Assembly (NCBI GenBank): GCA_949710005.1
Contig: OX453283.1
Location: forward strand, 20,532,504 to 20,596,503
DNA from: Ricordea florida
Taxonomy: Eukaryota > Cnidaria > Anthozoa > Corallimorpharia > Ricordeidae
Reading direction: 5' to 3'
Length of the DNA: 64,000 nucleotides
The translations under genes and the position numbers were made by a program. Below, piece by piece: positions 23,061-34,090 of this stretch (position 1 is the stretch's first letter; each line of letters starts with the position of its first letter). Below the pieces are notes generated by a model. That model saw only the letters and a program-made list of their open reading frames with translations, ran no database searches and had not been told where the DNA came from.

Positions 23061-25970
23061 ATGATGGCAAAGCTAACAGATATAAATAATTCAGTCAGTT
23101 TGTTCTCTGAGTTCCTACCTGTTGTCTTGAATTACTTGAACACTTCATGGGAAGATTTTACAGCTAGCCAAGTGGCTGCAAATTTTGCAACATGGGCGTC
23201 CCTCACAAATGATAAAGCAGTTCTGTCTGATATCCTAGGGAGTGACATTGAATACACTACCACATCTGTTCAACAGAGATTACCTACCCAGAGGTTTTCA
23301 AAACAAGAATCTCCTGTTGTCAAGCAAGAGATATGTAAATTGGTCCAGAAAGGTGTGATATCTAAAGCAACATACACACCAGGGCAAATTGTATCCAATA
23401 TCGTTTTACGTCCTAAGAAAGACAGATCGTTTAGACTCATACTTAATAAAAAAGTTTAATGAAACAGTGGCCTACCATCACTTTAAAATGGACTCTTTCC
23501 ATACAATAATTAGGCTGGTCACCAAAGACTGTTTCATGGCATCAATTGATATGAAAGATGCCTATTATTCCATTCCAATCAGACAGGTGGACAGGAAATT
23601 CTTGAGATTCAAATGGGAATAGGAACTGTATGAATTCACATGTATCCCAAATGGTCTGTCTTGTGCCGATAGAAAGTTTACCAAAATACTTAAACCCCCT
23701 CTAGCACATTTGCACAAGAAGGGCCACATATCTGTAGCTCACCTGAATGACTTGTACTTACAAGATCAAACCTATGAGCAGTGCGTCCATAACGTTATTG
23801 ATTCAAGAGTCTTGCTTGACCAATTGGGCTTGATAGTACATCCTGCAAAATCCACCGTTGATCCAAGCCAGAGACTTGTTATCCTGGGATTTGTCATTGA
23901 CTCTGTGACAATGACAATTCAACTTACCAGTGACAAAGCTATATATAAATAATATATATAAAATGCTTGTACTGAACTACTTAAACACCCTTCCTCGCCT
24001 ATAAGAACTGCAGCAAGCCTCATTGGCAAGTAAGTAGCCAGTTTTGCAGGACTAATGTTTGGACCTCTCTATTACAGACATTTAGAGAGAGATAAGACCC
24101 TTGCACTAAAGGTGGCAAAGGGAGACTTTGAGGCTTGCATGTCACTGTCACAACCAGCTAAATCTGAGCTACAGTGATGTGGTGAAAAATGTAGAAAGTG
24201 CATATAATGGCATAGCACATGCTCAACCCCAGTGGCAGATCACTGCAGAAGCCTCAGGCTTAGGTTGGGGGGCAGAATGTGAAGGTGTATCTTCAGGAGG
24301 CAACTGGACCCACTTGGAATCAAACCACCACATAAACTACCTAGAGATGTTGGCAATTTTTCTAGGACTAAAAACATTTGCAAAAGATAAGGATCACACC
24401 CACAACAGAGTTATCTTTGATAACACCACTGCTGTCAATATTGTTAATCACATGGAAACCATTCACTATGAAAAATTTCATTTTCTGGCAAAAGAAATCT
24501 GGGAATGGTGCATAGCTAAAAATATGTGGGTTAGGTGTAGCTCATATCCCAGGCAAACAAAACCTTTTTGCAGACTTTGAGTCATGACACAATCAAAGGG
24601 GGTCTGAATGGAAACTTGATAACCAATCCCTAGTGTATCCTTTGAGAAAACTACATTTCAGGCCTGACATTGTCCTGTTTGTCTCAAGAATAAACTATCA
24701 GTTTCCTAAATATGTGTCCTTCAGACCAGACCCTAGTGCTTATGCTATAGATGCATTTAGCCTTCAGTGGTGTCAGCTCAACGTTTATGCATTTCCACCC
24801 TTCAGTGTAATTCCAGTAGTACTGAGCAAAATACAAAACAAAGCAGCAATGGTAATCTGTGTGTTACCAGACTGGCCAGCACAGGCCTGGTATTCCAAAG
24901 CACTGCAAATGCTCAAACAGGAACAATTTCACTTAGAAGGCAAGGAGGGACCTGCTGAGGCTGCCCAGCCACCCAACAGAAACACACCCAATTTGGCACA
25001 AACTGAATCTACTGGTCTGTCTCCTATCAGGGAGGGACTAGAAAAATTCCACTTATCGTCTAGTGCAAAGGATGTGCTCCTGGCATTATGGAGGAAAGGA
25101 ACTTCAAAGCAGTATCAGACCTACCTGGGGAAATAGGAAACATATTGTGCAGAGAAGAAACTGGATGTGGTTCAGCCTGGAATTAGTAATGCTATTGAAT
25201 TTGTTGTTGTTATACCGGTCAGGTTTAAGTAACAGTGTTATAAATATAGCTCGTCTGCACTTTCCTCCACACTTCCTAGAAGATGGAAAGAAATTTGGGG
25301 AACATCCCCTAGTTACTCGTTTCGTGAAACGAAGTTTTGAATTGAGACCAGCCCTACCCAAATATTCAGAGATTTGGGATGTTACTATTATGTTGAACTA
25401 CCTGAGAACATTTGACCATGCTGCTATGCCTTACAACTGGACAGCAAGGACAAACCCTACACAAGTTTGATGTAAACCACATTCAAGACCTTGAAGACAA
25501 ATACCAAATAACTGTCTGTGAGAAACTAAAACAGACTAAACCAGGAAGACATTTGGCACCCTAAGACCTACTGGCTTTCAAAGATGAAAAGAAGCTCTGT
25601 GTGGTTGAACATCTCCAAGAGTATCTTCAAAGAACAAAGTCAGTGAGGGGAAAACATTCTCAGCTTCTCTTAAGCTTTATTAAGCCATTTAGCCCAGTAT
25701 CTAAGGACACTATCTCTAGGTTGGTCAAAGTTGTTCTACAATCAGCAGGTATTGATACTAGCAAATATACAGCTCACAGTAGCCGAGTTGCTTCAACTTC
25801 CTTTTGTAAAGCTAAAGGACTTAACATTGCTGAGATAAGAAGTGTGCAGGCTGGTCAAAATCTGGCACTTTTGCCAAATCCTATGAGAAACCTTTGTATG
25901 TCACTGCCAACAATTTTGGCCATGTGGTATTACAACAGTAATCTAAGTTGTTTCTTTGTCACAGTGTAAT
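23061..25970 (+). pseudogene. DIRS-type tyrosine-recombinase retrotransposon, decayed
   Basis: Domains follow the DIRS order. Reverse transcriptase lies at about 23,280-23,955 (QEICKLVQKGVISKATYTPG, FMASIDMKDAYYSIPIRQVD, FLRFKWE, ISVAHLNDLYLQ). The catalytic YxDD-type box has become HLNDL, so a key residue is altered. RNase H lies at 24,200-24,590 (ITAEASGLGWGAECEGVSSG, INYLEMLAIFLGLKTFA, VIFDNTTAVNIVNHM). Tyrosine recombinase lies at 25,060-25,970, with SKYTAHSSRVASTSFCKAKG carrying the HSSR-type catalytic His/Arg. At least five stops or frameshifts break the frame (near 23,455, 23,620, 23,955, 24,578 and 25,467). DIRS elements integrate through the recombinase instead of an integrase and lack target duplications. 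Split inverted terminal repeats were not found. Confidence 0.88.
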
Positions 25971-25979
25971 TCACTGGTA

Positions 25980-27500
25980 ATAGTTCAACAATAAAACCTG
26001 GTGAGTTCTTAATGTACTTGTGTATACAGGACTTTGAAATTTCCTTTTACTCTGTAGTAAAATTAGACGAGACTTACCTGTAGGTCGAGGTCTGATTGTG
26101 ATTCTGTCTTGTCATCAGAAGGAACGAAGGAGTAACATGCCCTTGTACCTACCCTCCTGTCTCCTTCGTTCCAAACTCTATACTGCAACACTCGCTTTGA
26201 ATACTGACCAGCTAAGCGCATGCACACATCTCATGTTGTCACGGAGGTCGGTTGCCATGGGTTTTCCTCCCGCAACTCTAATGCACGCTGGCACAGAAGC
26301 CATCAGCGGCAGTTGGCGGGAGATAAACAAAATCCTTTTTAGAGATGGCGGCAAATATTGTTACAACGAACCCCACCAACAAAATAGATTGAAGGCATTT
26401 CTGTATGGAGGATGAGACCGAAAGGGGAGTTAGATTTTGGAACATAAATGCCGTAGAAGTGAAGTTTTCTACTGAAAAGGAATGGTTGAGAAAGGTTCGT
26501 TTTGCGGAGAACAAACCAAACTACGGGATGAGAAATCTTGATCCTCTCCTAGAGGAATTAACTGGTAAAAAGCTGGAGCTTGTACATGTAGGTCCAATAT
26601 TGGATGGATATTTGAAGGAGATCGGGCATTTAATTTATTCGAAGCTTGGACAATCGAGAATGACCGGTCTCGTGGCCATTCCAAATTTATATGTATCTTT
26701 GGGTTTTGGTTCAAGGCTATGGGGGCACCGTGGAAACCAAGAATAGTGGCGAGAAAATAATACTTACTCTTGCACGGCCCGACACAGCGGAGAAAAGATG
26801 GTCTCCAGCCAGATTTGCTGGGGAGAATTTGCTTAGGAAGCGGCACTTCGAGAAAATCCTCGAGGAAGGTCGTCTGACCAGACCTATAGCGGGAAGTTGA
26901 CTGTTGTTGTCACGCAAAGTACGCCGCTCCAAATGTTTTTTACAGTAAAACAACAAAGGATGACAATTACATTTTATGTGCAGCGATACGACCGTGATGG
27001 ATTTGCAAAGGATTCCAATTTGCAAAGGCTTTTGAATTTGGACATGGCTTAAATTTTCAATGGTGAATTAACTACAGGACTTGCTTGCATTCTGTTTGAC
27101 CTTGGATACTGTACTTTATATCAAATATCAGAATAGTGACAGCCTTAAATGTGAGTTTAACCTTTAATTTTAGTTTATGATCAGCTTTCTCAGAATAGCA
27201 AGCAAAACATTTTTTTTATCAGGTTTTATTAACCATTTAAGCCCCAATATCTGGACATGCATTATTTTGTTCATTATTGTTCATCTCTACAAACTTCTTA
27301 TAATGGTTCTACAGTAAGTTAGGGAAAAGCATTGATAGTGATGATAGTGATGTCTGCTTTCATTTAATCTCATGTTTCAGAATATAAAAATATATGTTGT
27401 AAAGAAAAACTTTTGGGGCTTAATTGGCTAACATTTATGTAAGCAATGTGACAAAGAGACAGCAAAATAAACCATTTTCTCAAAAATTATTTTACTATAC
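25980..27500. other. No firm gene; one weak frame
   Basis: A plus-strand frame at 26,405-26,746 (RGVRFWNINAVEVKFSTEKE; LDPLLEELTGKKLELVHVGP) looks protein-like and is followed in other frames by KIILTLARPDTAEKRWSPAR, suggesting a frameshifted small gene, but nothing is recognised. The remainder to 27,500 is AT-rich without features. Confidence 0.35.
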
Positions 27501-27519
27501 ACTATCGTCCAAAAGTAAT

Positions 27520-27835
27520 GCAAGCGATAATCGCCGAATATCGCGCTTTGTTCTCGCGATTTCTCGCCGATAAATCTGCGAAATATCGCAGGAATTGGCG
27601 AGTGTCGAAACGATAAATCAGTGATAAATCAGAGCGATTTTTGCGATATATCGCTGTAATATTGTTCTAGCGAGAAATCGCTGCAACGATATCTCGTAAA
27701 GGGAAACGATATATTGTAGTGATATATCGTTGAAGCGAAGTTCACTTAAACGATATATCGTTCAAGCGAAGTTCACTTTAACGATATATCGTAGTGAAGC
27801 CAAGTTCCCTGCAACGAATTATCGTAGCGAAGCGA
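27520..27835. repeat. CGATATATCG palindrome cluster
   Basis: CGATATATCGTT and AACGATATATCG alternate with GAAGCGAAGTTCACTT spacers, giving many nested palindromes. It is related in style to 7084-7200. The adjacent open frame starts inside this repeat, so its first ~40 residues are an artefact. Confidence 0.75.
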
Positions 27836-28278
27836 TCGTGTGCGATGAATTAGTGTTGAAGTTTATGTACATGAAACACGGTCACGGTCGAGCAATAACT
27901 GATTCGACGAAGTGCAAACGTTCTCTCTCTTCCCTTGAAGCTACGATGGACTTTAAAGATGGTTCCACAACCCAGAAGCATCGCAATTTTTGTTTTGTTG
28001 TTGGAGTGGAGAGAGCGACGGAAATTGATCTTGCTTGCCTTGACACTATTTTAGCTGTGTGTAATACACACAAGGTTTCCCCAATTAAGCCCCAGTCTCT
28101 GCGCGAAGAAGATATACACCATTGGGAACTGGACCTGCCAGCTAAAAGAACTTTGATGTTACTCGAACAGTTCGTCCACTACGAGTTGTCACGGCTCGAA
28201 GAAAAGTCATTTCGTCCTCCTGGTCTAATGCTAATCGTATGGCCCCCAAAATATAAAACACGCAATTCCGCAATTTAG
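27836..28278 (+). CDS. Open frame of unknown function
   Basis: Beyond the palindrome cluster the plus strand stays open to 28,278. It includes FCFVVGVERATEIDLACLDT, ILAVCNTHKVSPIKPQSLRE and TLMLLEQFVHYELSRLEEKS, which read like real protein. No family is recognised and the start is uncertain because the 5' part is repeat. It may be an element ORF or a last exon. Confidence 0.3.
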
Positions 28279-28394
28279 GCGTTTTTTGTAACATACGCCT
28301 ACAGCATGTATATGCTATTAGTCATTCCCACGGGAAGTTTCACGCTTACACGTGTGTATTACGTAGCGTTATTTTATGTATATCTATATATGCT

Positions 28395-28470
28395 ATCCTA
28401 AGTTGTAACATTCATTCCCTGAAGAAGTCTCCGTTTGAGACGAAACGCGTCGGAATTAAAACTGATAGTT
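28395..28470 (+). other. Hammerhead-like or retroelement 3'-end hairpin
   Basis: CCTGAAGAAGTCTCCGTTTG followed by AGACGAAACGCGTCGG forms a GTCTC/GAGAC stem with a CGTTT loop between CTGAAGA and CGAAACG. These two blocks resemble the conserved core of hammerhead ribozymes carried by Penelope-like and other retroelements. An extra A between CTGAAGA and the stem departs from the canonical core, so ribozyme activity is doubtful. It more likely marks the 3' end of a degraded retroelement. Confidence 0.35.
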
Positions 28471-28501
28471 ACAACTACAAAGTTCTCCTTTGTGCTGCTC
28501 A

Positions 28502-28864
28502 CTAGTCCTCGTTAAAAAAAAGTTTAACTTCGATTGAAGAACCGAGACCACTTTTCTCGGCCTCGATCTTCAGGCCCGCATAATCGATTACATGTTTTTT
28601 TAGCGCTTCCAAAGAGAAATACTTCTCGGTGAGTGGGATCCTGACTCGTTCTTTCCCTCCGAGGAAACTCAGTGATCCGGCAGAGTTTGGATCCACGTAG
28701 AAAACGGCACCTTCTATAACAGAAATTTGTTTGTTGCCCTCGACATCCATGACTTTTTGACACTGAATTTTAGCGTGAGCTTGGCCAAAATGATTTAGAA
28801 TGATTGCGTGATTTAACATGCAAGGGACATCGAATAGAATGACATCGTTGTCTTCTCTTGTCAT
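28502..28864 (-). CDS. 120-residue protein, unknown
   Basis: An uninterrupted minus-strand frame begins MTREDNDVILFDVPCMLNHA and includes QAHAKIQCQKVMDVEGNKQI and ERVRIPLTEKYFSLEALKKH. Composition is convincingly proteinaceous, with alternating hydrophobic strands, and may be a beta-rich domain. It lies just downstream of the Crypton remnant on the same strand and could be a last exon. No catalytic motif is recognised. Confidence 0.4.
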   Translation of the reverse strand: MTREDNDVILFDVPCMLNHAIILNHFGQAHAKIQCQKVMDVEGNKQISVIEGAVFYVDPNSAGSLSFLGGKERVRIPLTEKYFSLEALKKHVIDYAGLKIEAEKSGLGSSIEVKLFFNED

Positions 28865-28972
28865 CTGACCCCTTGATTCGGCTTCTGGTATCGAAGTGCA
28901 TGTTTGTTTTACAATCTTCTGTCAAGTCGTCAAGTACGGTACTAAGCCCAACCTCGGTCCCAGGGCTTTTCC

Positions 28973-30052
28973 CTAGAAAGAAAAATGGCGGACGGGAAAT
29001 CCCAGATTCTTATGCCCACTCAGCTGAGCTACATAATTGGCTGGCACTTCAGCATCCATAAGGCGAGATATACAAGTTTTTCTAACTGAATGATTTGTGA
29101 TATTTCCAGTTAGACCTGCTCGTTTTGCAGCCATTGCCATAAACTTGCCAATCTCATTCTTTCCGAGAGGAGATTTACTGTACCAGATATTGTTTTCTGG
29201 CTTGCGGCGGTGATTTATGGCCAAAAAAAAACGGAGAATCAGGTCTCATCATTTCTTCAGGTTGGTGGCTCTTGAAAGACTTGTAGTATTTTACCGGACA
29301 GCGCTCATTGCGTGTTGCTTGAGCTGTTGGATTGAAAGCCCTTGAGGCATTTCCATGGCGGGTTTTAGAGCCTCTCTCGCCGGCCCAAACAAGGAAATCA
29401 TTTCCTGTAATTCCATCTGTTATGAGAGAAATATCTCCCCACTTCAGCTTACGACTCTTGTCACGAGCTCGAAATCCAAACTGTAGTGAAAGGAGCCACC
29501 ACACTGTCCTTTGAAGAGCCTCTGGATTGTGGTCACCAAACTCGCCAGTTGTAAGCAGGAGATCCTCTTCTTCATCAGTTAGCTCTCGAGCAGCTCGAGG
29601 ACGGTTTCCCTTTGCACTCTCTTGAACAAGTTGCTTTTTCTTCGCCAAAAGGACCTCTCTAGATTTGGAAAATTCTTGGTCTTTCAGTATGTTAAGTTTG
29701 GAGCCTTTATCATTCAGATATCTCTGCAAACTTGTCTGAAACGATGTCAAAGTAGAGGGTTCGTATGCACCGCAATGAAAAACCAACAGATAAGGATGTT
29801 TAGCTCTTTGGCAGGTATGGACTCGATTTCTCTTTCTTCGTTTAGGTTCTTTAGGTATCTCTTCCAAGTATTAACGTCACAGTGGGTTTTCTTAACGGTG
29901 TTTTCGGGTCGCTGGCACACGATAAAATTTTGTATGTCAGTCATCGTAAAATTCGGCTGGTTTTCTTCATTGTTTTCCTTGTTTGTGTTCCCACATAATT
30001 CGTCTTCGTAGTAAAATTCACTTTCGCTTTGATACCTTTCGTTGGAGTCCAT
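28973..30052 (-). pseudogene. Crypton-type tyrosine recombinase, two frameshifts
   Basis: Minus strand: N-terminal part at 29,747-30,052 (VKKTHCDVNTWKRYLKNLNE; PAKELNILICWFF), then after a frame change near 29,780 the block GAYEPSTLTSFQTSLQRYLN and the recombinase fold at 29,220-29,760 (TVWWLLSLQFGFRARDKSRK). A second frame change falls in an A9 run at about 29,222-29,230. The catalytic C-terminal part follows (NITNHSVRKTCISRLMDAEV; YVAQLSGHKN), with HSVRKT holding the His/Arg pair and LSGHKN the second His. The protein stops soon after LSGHKNL, so the C-terminal segment with the catalytic Tyr is missing. The layout is that of DUF3504/Crypton-derived recombinases. Cryptons have no inverted repeats, so the ends cannot be placed. 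Confidence 0.82.
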
Positions 30053-30345
30053 ATTTGACGTTTACTTTTTGTTTTAAGTAAAAGCAACTACTTTCGTAAA
30101 ATGATTTGTAACTTTGCTTTGGTTACACTGGTTTGGATACTGTGACCGTGGTCAAGAGATAGGGGAATACCGCCCGCTCCCGGACCAATCAGATTGTAGG
30201 ATTTTCAAAATTCCGCCCGCTCACAAGCTAAGAAAAAAAATAAAAAATAATGTTTTCGTAAGATGTGTGACCTGCATCGTTGAACAACTTGATCTCTTAT
30301 CTGGTTACTGGACTGGTCGCCATAATCGCAATCTTTAACCACTTG

Positions 30346-30735
30346 TCATAATCTTGTCACAAATTGAGCCAGGGTTTCGCCGTCTTGCTGCTCCATGCTT
30401 CGGAATACATGATTCTTGCATGTCGAATTTACCTTGGGAATGAAGTAGTCATTTAAGGCTTTCTCAGCTTTTTCGTAATCTGCTGCTTCGCCCGTGTCAG
30501 CCAACATTTCGAAGATTTCTTGAACATTTTCACTGTCTGAGTGAAGGAGTAAAGCTCTTCTTTGGACTTTGTTGTCAGCCTTATCCACTTGAATTATTAG
30601 GCCTTTGCTATCCACATACAATGAGAAACGTTTCATCCATCGCCTCCATCATGTGCCAACGCTCGAAGGATGGCCATTCGGATCGAATGGTTTTACACTT
30701 GACAGGTCATCTATCTTTATTGATGCCATAATCCG
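30346..30735 (-). pseudogene. LTR-retrotransposon gag fragment
   Basis: From an ATG at about 30,735 (MASIKIDDLSSVKPFDPNGH) the frame meets a TGA near 30,655. It then runs MKRFSLYVDSKGLIIQVDKA, QRRALLLHSDSENVQEIFEM, ADYEKAEKALNDYFIPKVNS and ETLAQFVTRL. The order sheet-helix, 'RALLLHS', 'EKALNDYF-PK' and 'ETLAQFVTRL' is typical of Gypsy-type gag (capsid) proteins. It is cut off at 30,346, before any zinc knuckle. No LTR or pol lies beside it. Confidence 0.7.
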
Positions 30736-30979
30736 GTGTATGATATACTAAATACAACAAATACCTGTGCAGGCAAAGAAAATAAAGCCAGTGGTAAGAT
30801 AGTTTATGTCAGTTTCTTTAGTGAAATTATAACAGCCATATTTTTTTTTGGCATGGACTCTACCAAATGTAGATATTAATTTTTCTTTCAAGATCTATCA
30901 AAGCTCAAGGACATGTTTCCAAGTGAAAGTGAAGCTGCCCTTTCAGATGTGATAACTGATGCGTAAATGTGGAAGATAA

Positions 30980-31533
30980 TAATAATAATAATAATAATAA
31001 TAATCGTTTATTCAACCTTATTGCAGCATAACCTGAATTACAAGGTAGGTCATTAATTACATACAAATACCTGGGAATTATGACACGTAAATATAACTGT
31101 TAATGTTAAAACATATCACATTTCGCTATTTTAAACGTGATTCTGGTAATTGATAGTGCAAAAATTTCCAAATCTGTTAGTTCTTGAGGAGGCAGGCACA
31201 GAAACAGATTCTTCTGTGCGCAACTCTTGGCACTAAGCTTCGTAACAGGTCGGAAGAAGAGTAACTTTGCTTGAGAAATGTTATGCACGCATCCTCCCTC
31301 CTCTGGCGCAGCAAAATTAAGCCTGATTTCTTAAGCGCGTCCTCATAGCACAGAGAAGGAAAAATAATTTTTAGCGCCTTCTTTTGTATTGATTCAATTT
31401 GATCACTTAAGTATTGTGTGAGGCCATCCCAAGCGGGACTCGCATACTCTAAAACAGACCTGATGATACTACAATAGACGAGAATAAGCTGCCTATCAGT
31501 TAGTCCGCACTTCTTAAGGGCGCGTATTGACAT
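30980..31533 (-). mobile_element. 5'-truncated LINE, 3' end with AAT tail
   Basis: Minus-strand residues at 31,177-31,533 (KKCGLTDRQLILVYCSIIRS, VLEYASPAWDGLTQYLSDQI, ESIQKKALKIIFPSLCYEDA) are the C-terminal part of a CR1/Jockey-type reverse transcriptase. The 3' region follows to a microsatellite of ~10 ATT units (AAT on the plus strand) at 30,980-31,010, the usual LINE tail. The copy begins abruptly at about 31,535, in line with 5' truncation during target-primed integration. It lies between coding exons of the disrupted minus-strand gene. Confidence 0.8.
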
Positions 31534-31583
31534 ACAAATAAACTCTAGGAAAGGTTGTCATTGAAAAAAAAAACTTTGAGAAC

Positions 31584-31784
31584 CTTTTCTGGCTGTGAAG
31601 AACATTCTTCCACAATCATGTGGATAAGGTTTACATAATCTTCTTCCTCCTTTGCAGTATACTCTTGTGCCTTGCCAACACTGTCTTCAGCTTCCAAGAG
31701 ACGCCCTACACAGGGCACAATGGTATTGCTGAAAAAAGATGTCACTGCTGCAAAGTGATCTTTAAGATCCACCTGATCCAGAAT
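31584..31784 (-). CDS. Exon of the gene disrupted by the Polinton
   Basis: A 201-nt (67-codon) minus-strand exon bounded by an acceptor (TCATAG|ATTCTGG) and a donor (AAAAG|GTTCTC), both phase 0. It reads ILDQVDLKDHFAAVTSFFSN, TIVPCVGRLLEAEDSVGKAQ, EYTAKEEEDYVNLIHMIVEE. The composition is acidic and helical and the frame is clean. Its phase matches the exon at 34,091-34,312, so both probably belong to one gene. The product is not recognised. Confidence 0.5.
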
Positions 31785-32039
31785 CTATGAAAAAAAATAG
31801 AACACTGGAACAGTATATCATATAAATATATATCGAAACATTTCATTTAATGATCTGTTAAAACTTAAACAGTGTTTTTACTGGTGAATATGTAGTTTTG
31901 GTTTCAAAGAGGGCAAGCATTTATATGAGGCCTTAAGAGTCAGACTGGTACCATGTATCTGCTGTAGTACAATTGTGACCTCTCACGCGAAAACGTTCCT
32001 TAGGATTTGCCGTTTTCGCACGGATAGCCGTTCGTATAC

Positions 32040-32300
32040 TGTGCATTAGCCGTTCGAACAGCTCAGGCTATCCGTGCGAAAAAAATTTGAATCCGTTCGA
32101 ACGGCTTGGGCTATCCGTGCGAAAAAAAATTTGAATCCGTTTGAACGGCTTGGGCTATCCGTGCAAAAAAAATTTGAATCCGTTCGAACGACTTGCGCTA
32201 TCCGTGCGAAAAAAATTTGCATCCGTTCGAACGGCTTGGGCTATCCGTGCGAAAAAAATTGTCATCCGTTCGAAAAAATAATTGTCATTCTGTTGAACGG
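32040..32300 (+). repeat. 44-bp subterminal tandem repeat
   Basis: About five units of ACGGCTTGGGCTATCCGTGC followed by GAAAAAAAATTTGAATCCGTTTGA. Each unit contains a CGTTCGAACG-type palindrome. Frames open through this block are artefacts of the repeat. Confidence 0.9.
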
Positions 32301-33224
32301 CTGACGAGCTATCGATTCAAAAAAGTCAATCGGTTCGCTCGGGCGGGAGTCACACAACAATCCTGTCCAAAAATGTAAATCATTTGATACAAGCGATTTT
32401 GTTGACCAACCTAGAACCTAGTACGTGTTCTGCTGAGTAACCATTTTGGCTTTCAGTACATTCGTTTCTCGGTACACGTTTTATTTAAGACTAAGTTTTA
32501 ATATTCAACAAGTTCGAACAAGGTAGTCACGGTTTGACCTTTTCAAACGCTTTTGGTGGTTGGTATCTCCCGTGGGAATAGACTCTCGCTGCCTGTCATG
32601 TAAACACAAACTCGTGTTAGTTGGTCATGTCTCTGTTCATGTTCTAATTTAGAAACGAAATACCTTATCAACATTTATCAATTACAACTGTTGCATTTCG
32701 ATCCGTTCTGTGTTTTTATGTTATAGCAAAAATAACTCGTTGTATCGCGCTGCGCGTTTGCAAACTTTCTGTGTGCATTACTCACTCGCCCAACTTGGCC
32801 CACAAAATGACTGTACTCTAGACTTCTCAAGAATAGCAGAAGAAATCACGATGATGAGTATAATTTTTGTGGAGAGCGGAAGGCAGACAATATTTTGTTC
32901 TAGCAAGAGACAAGAAAAAGAACGATTAGAATAATCTTCAAACAAAAATTGTCGAGAAAGAAAAATTCTCGCCGAGTTTCTGTTCCATGATTTAATTCGC
33001 TTCGCAAAACAGTTCTAAACAATAGCGGTCTTTTACTCCTTCGTTATCAGTCTCGCGCAGTAAAAGCATAATTATAAGCGAAGAAATCTTTCTGAGTATC
33101 TTTACCTTGATTTCGCTACGCAAGACAATTCTAAATAAAACAGTCTTTCCTTTGCTTCATAACATTGAATCGCGCGCAGTGAAAACACAGAAGCAAAAAC
33201 AAACATTTTCGTAAGCCGTGCATG

Positions 33225-33450
33225 TATCCGTTCGACTGTATCCGTTCAAAAATTTTCTACATCCGTGTATCCGTTTGACTGCATCCGTTCAAAAATTTTT
33301 GTCATCCATGTATCCGTTTGACTGCATCCGTTCAAAAATTTTCTTCATCCGTGTATCCGTTTGACTGCATCCGTTCAAAAATTTTCTTCATCCGTGTATC
33401 CGTTTGACTGCATCCGTTCAAAAATTTTCTTCATCCGTTTTGAACGGCTT
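33225..33450 (+). repeat. 43-bp subterminal tandem repeat
   Basis: About five units of CATCCGTGTATCCGTTTGAC followed by TGCATCCGTTCAAAAATTTTCTT, sharing the ATCCGTT core with the left-arm repeat at 32,040-32,300 of the same element. Confidence 0.9.
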
Positions 33451-33569
33451 GGCTATCCGTTTCTCATCCGTTCGCTTGCCGTGCGTTCGCTTGCCGTGCG
33501 TTCGCTTGCATGCGTTCGCTTGCTGTGCGTTCATTCCTAAGAAACGTTTTCGCGTGAGAGGTCACAATT

Positions 33570-34090
33570 TAAAAGTTATTAATGTTATCAAATATCTTAA
33601 ATAAAAGGATGGGGGAGGGGGTATATTTGGTTAAGTATTTTTGTTGGGCAACATGTTTTTCTTTGAGGTTGTACTGTAAGAAAAAACCAGATGCCAAAAC
33701 ATTTCTCCTCTCTTGTTTTTTACAGCATACTGCCACCCCCTGACTCCCTCATACTACCCCAAAGGACTTGCTGTCCTCCCCCCTTATTTTCTATACATGA
33801 AAGTCCCAGTATCCTGTACGTACCAAGGCAAATAAACTTTGAACTGCAGTAAACTCAAAAAAATTCAAAGTGCCATACTTAATAAAGATAACCAAGTCAG
33901 TTATTGATCCACAGGAATATGGCTAATGCATGATGCATTCAAGTTGGCAAGTGCATATATCCATTACTATGTTAGTGGCCTATGTAGAAATGGCCTTCAA
34001 GATTGTAATTAAGAGATGCATTCAGCACTCCAAAATTCAACAGGTACCATAGGGTACTTCTTTGTGTAATACACTACCAGGTATGAATAC
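33570..34090. other. Intron-like gap
   Basis: AT-rich sequence between the 1.6-kb element and the exon ending at 34,091; nothing else is supported. Confidence 0.4.

Larger units (their letters stand above)
31971..33569. mobile_element. 1.6-kb non-autonomous element with 34-bp inverted repeats
   Basis: The left end AATTGTGACCTCTCACGCGA (then AAACGTTCCTTAGG, to 32,004) is the complement of the right end (33,536-33,569), with one mismatch. Inside the left arm is a ~44-bp tandem unit (32,040-32,300) and inside the right arm a 43-bp tandem unit (33,225-33,450) followed by short GTTCGCTTGCCGTGC repeats. The middle (32,300-33,200) is non-repetitive and encodes nothing convincing. It is a MITE-like element with elaborate subterminal repeats. 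A target duplication could not be fixed because the flanks are AT-rich and ambiguous. Confidence 0.85.

Noticed and set aside
32074-32378. Plus-strand frames with repeated KKFESVRT-like peptides
   Set aside because: They are translations of the 44-bp tandem repeat, whose unit length changes frame; no independent coding signal.
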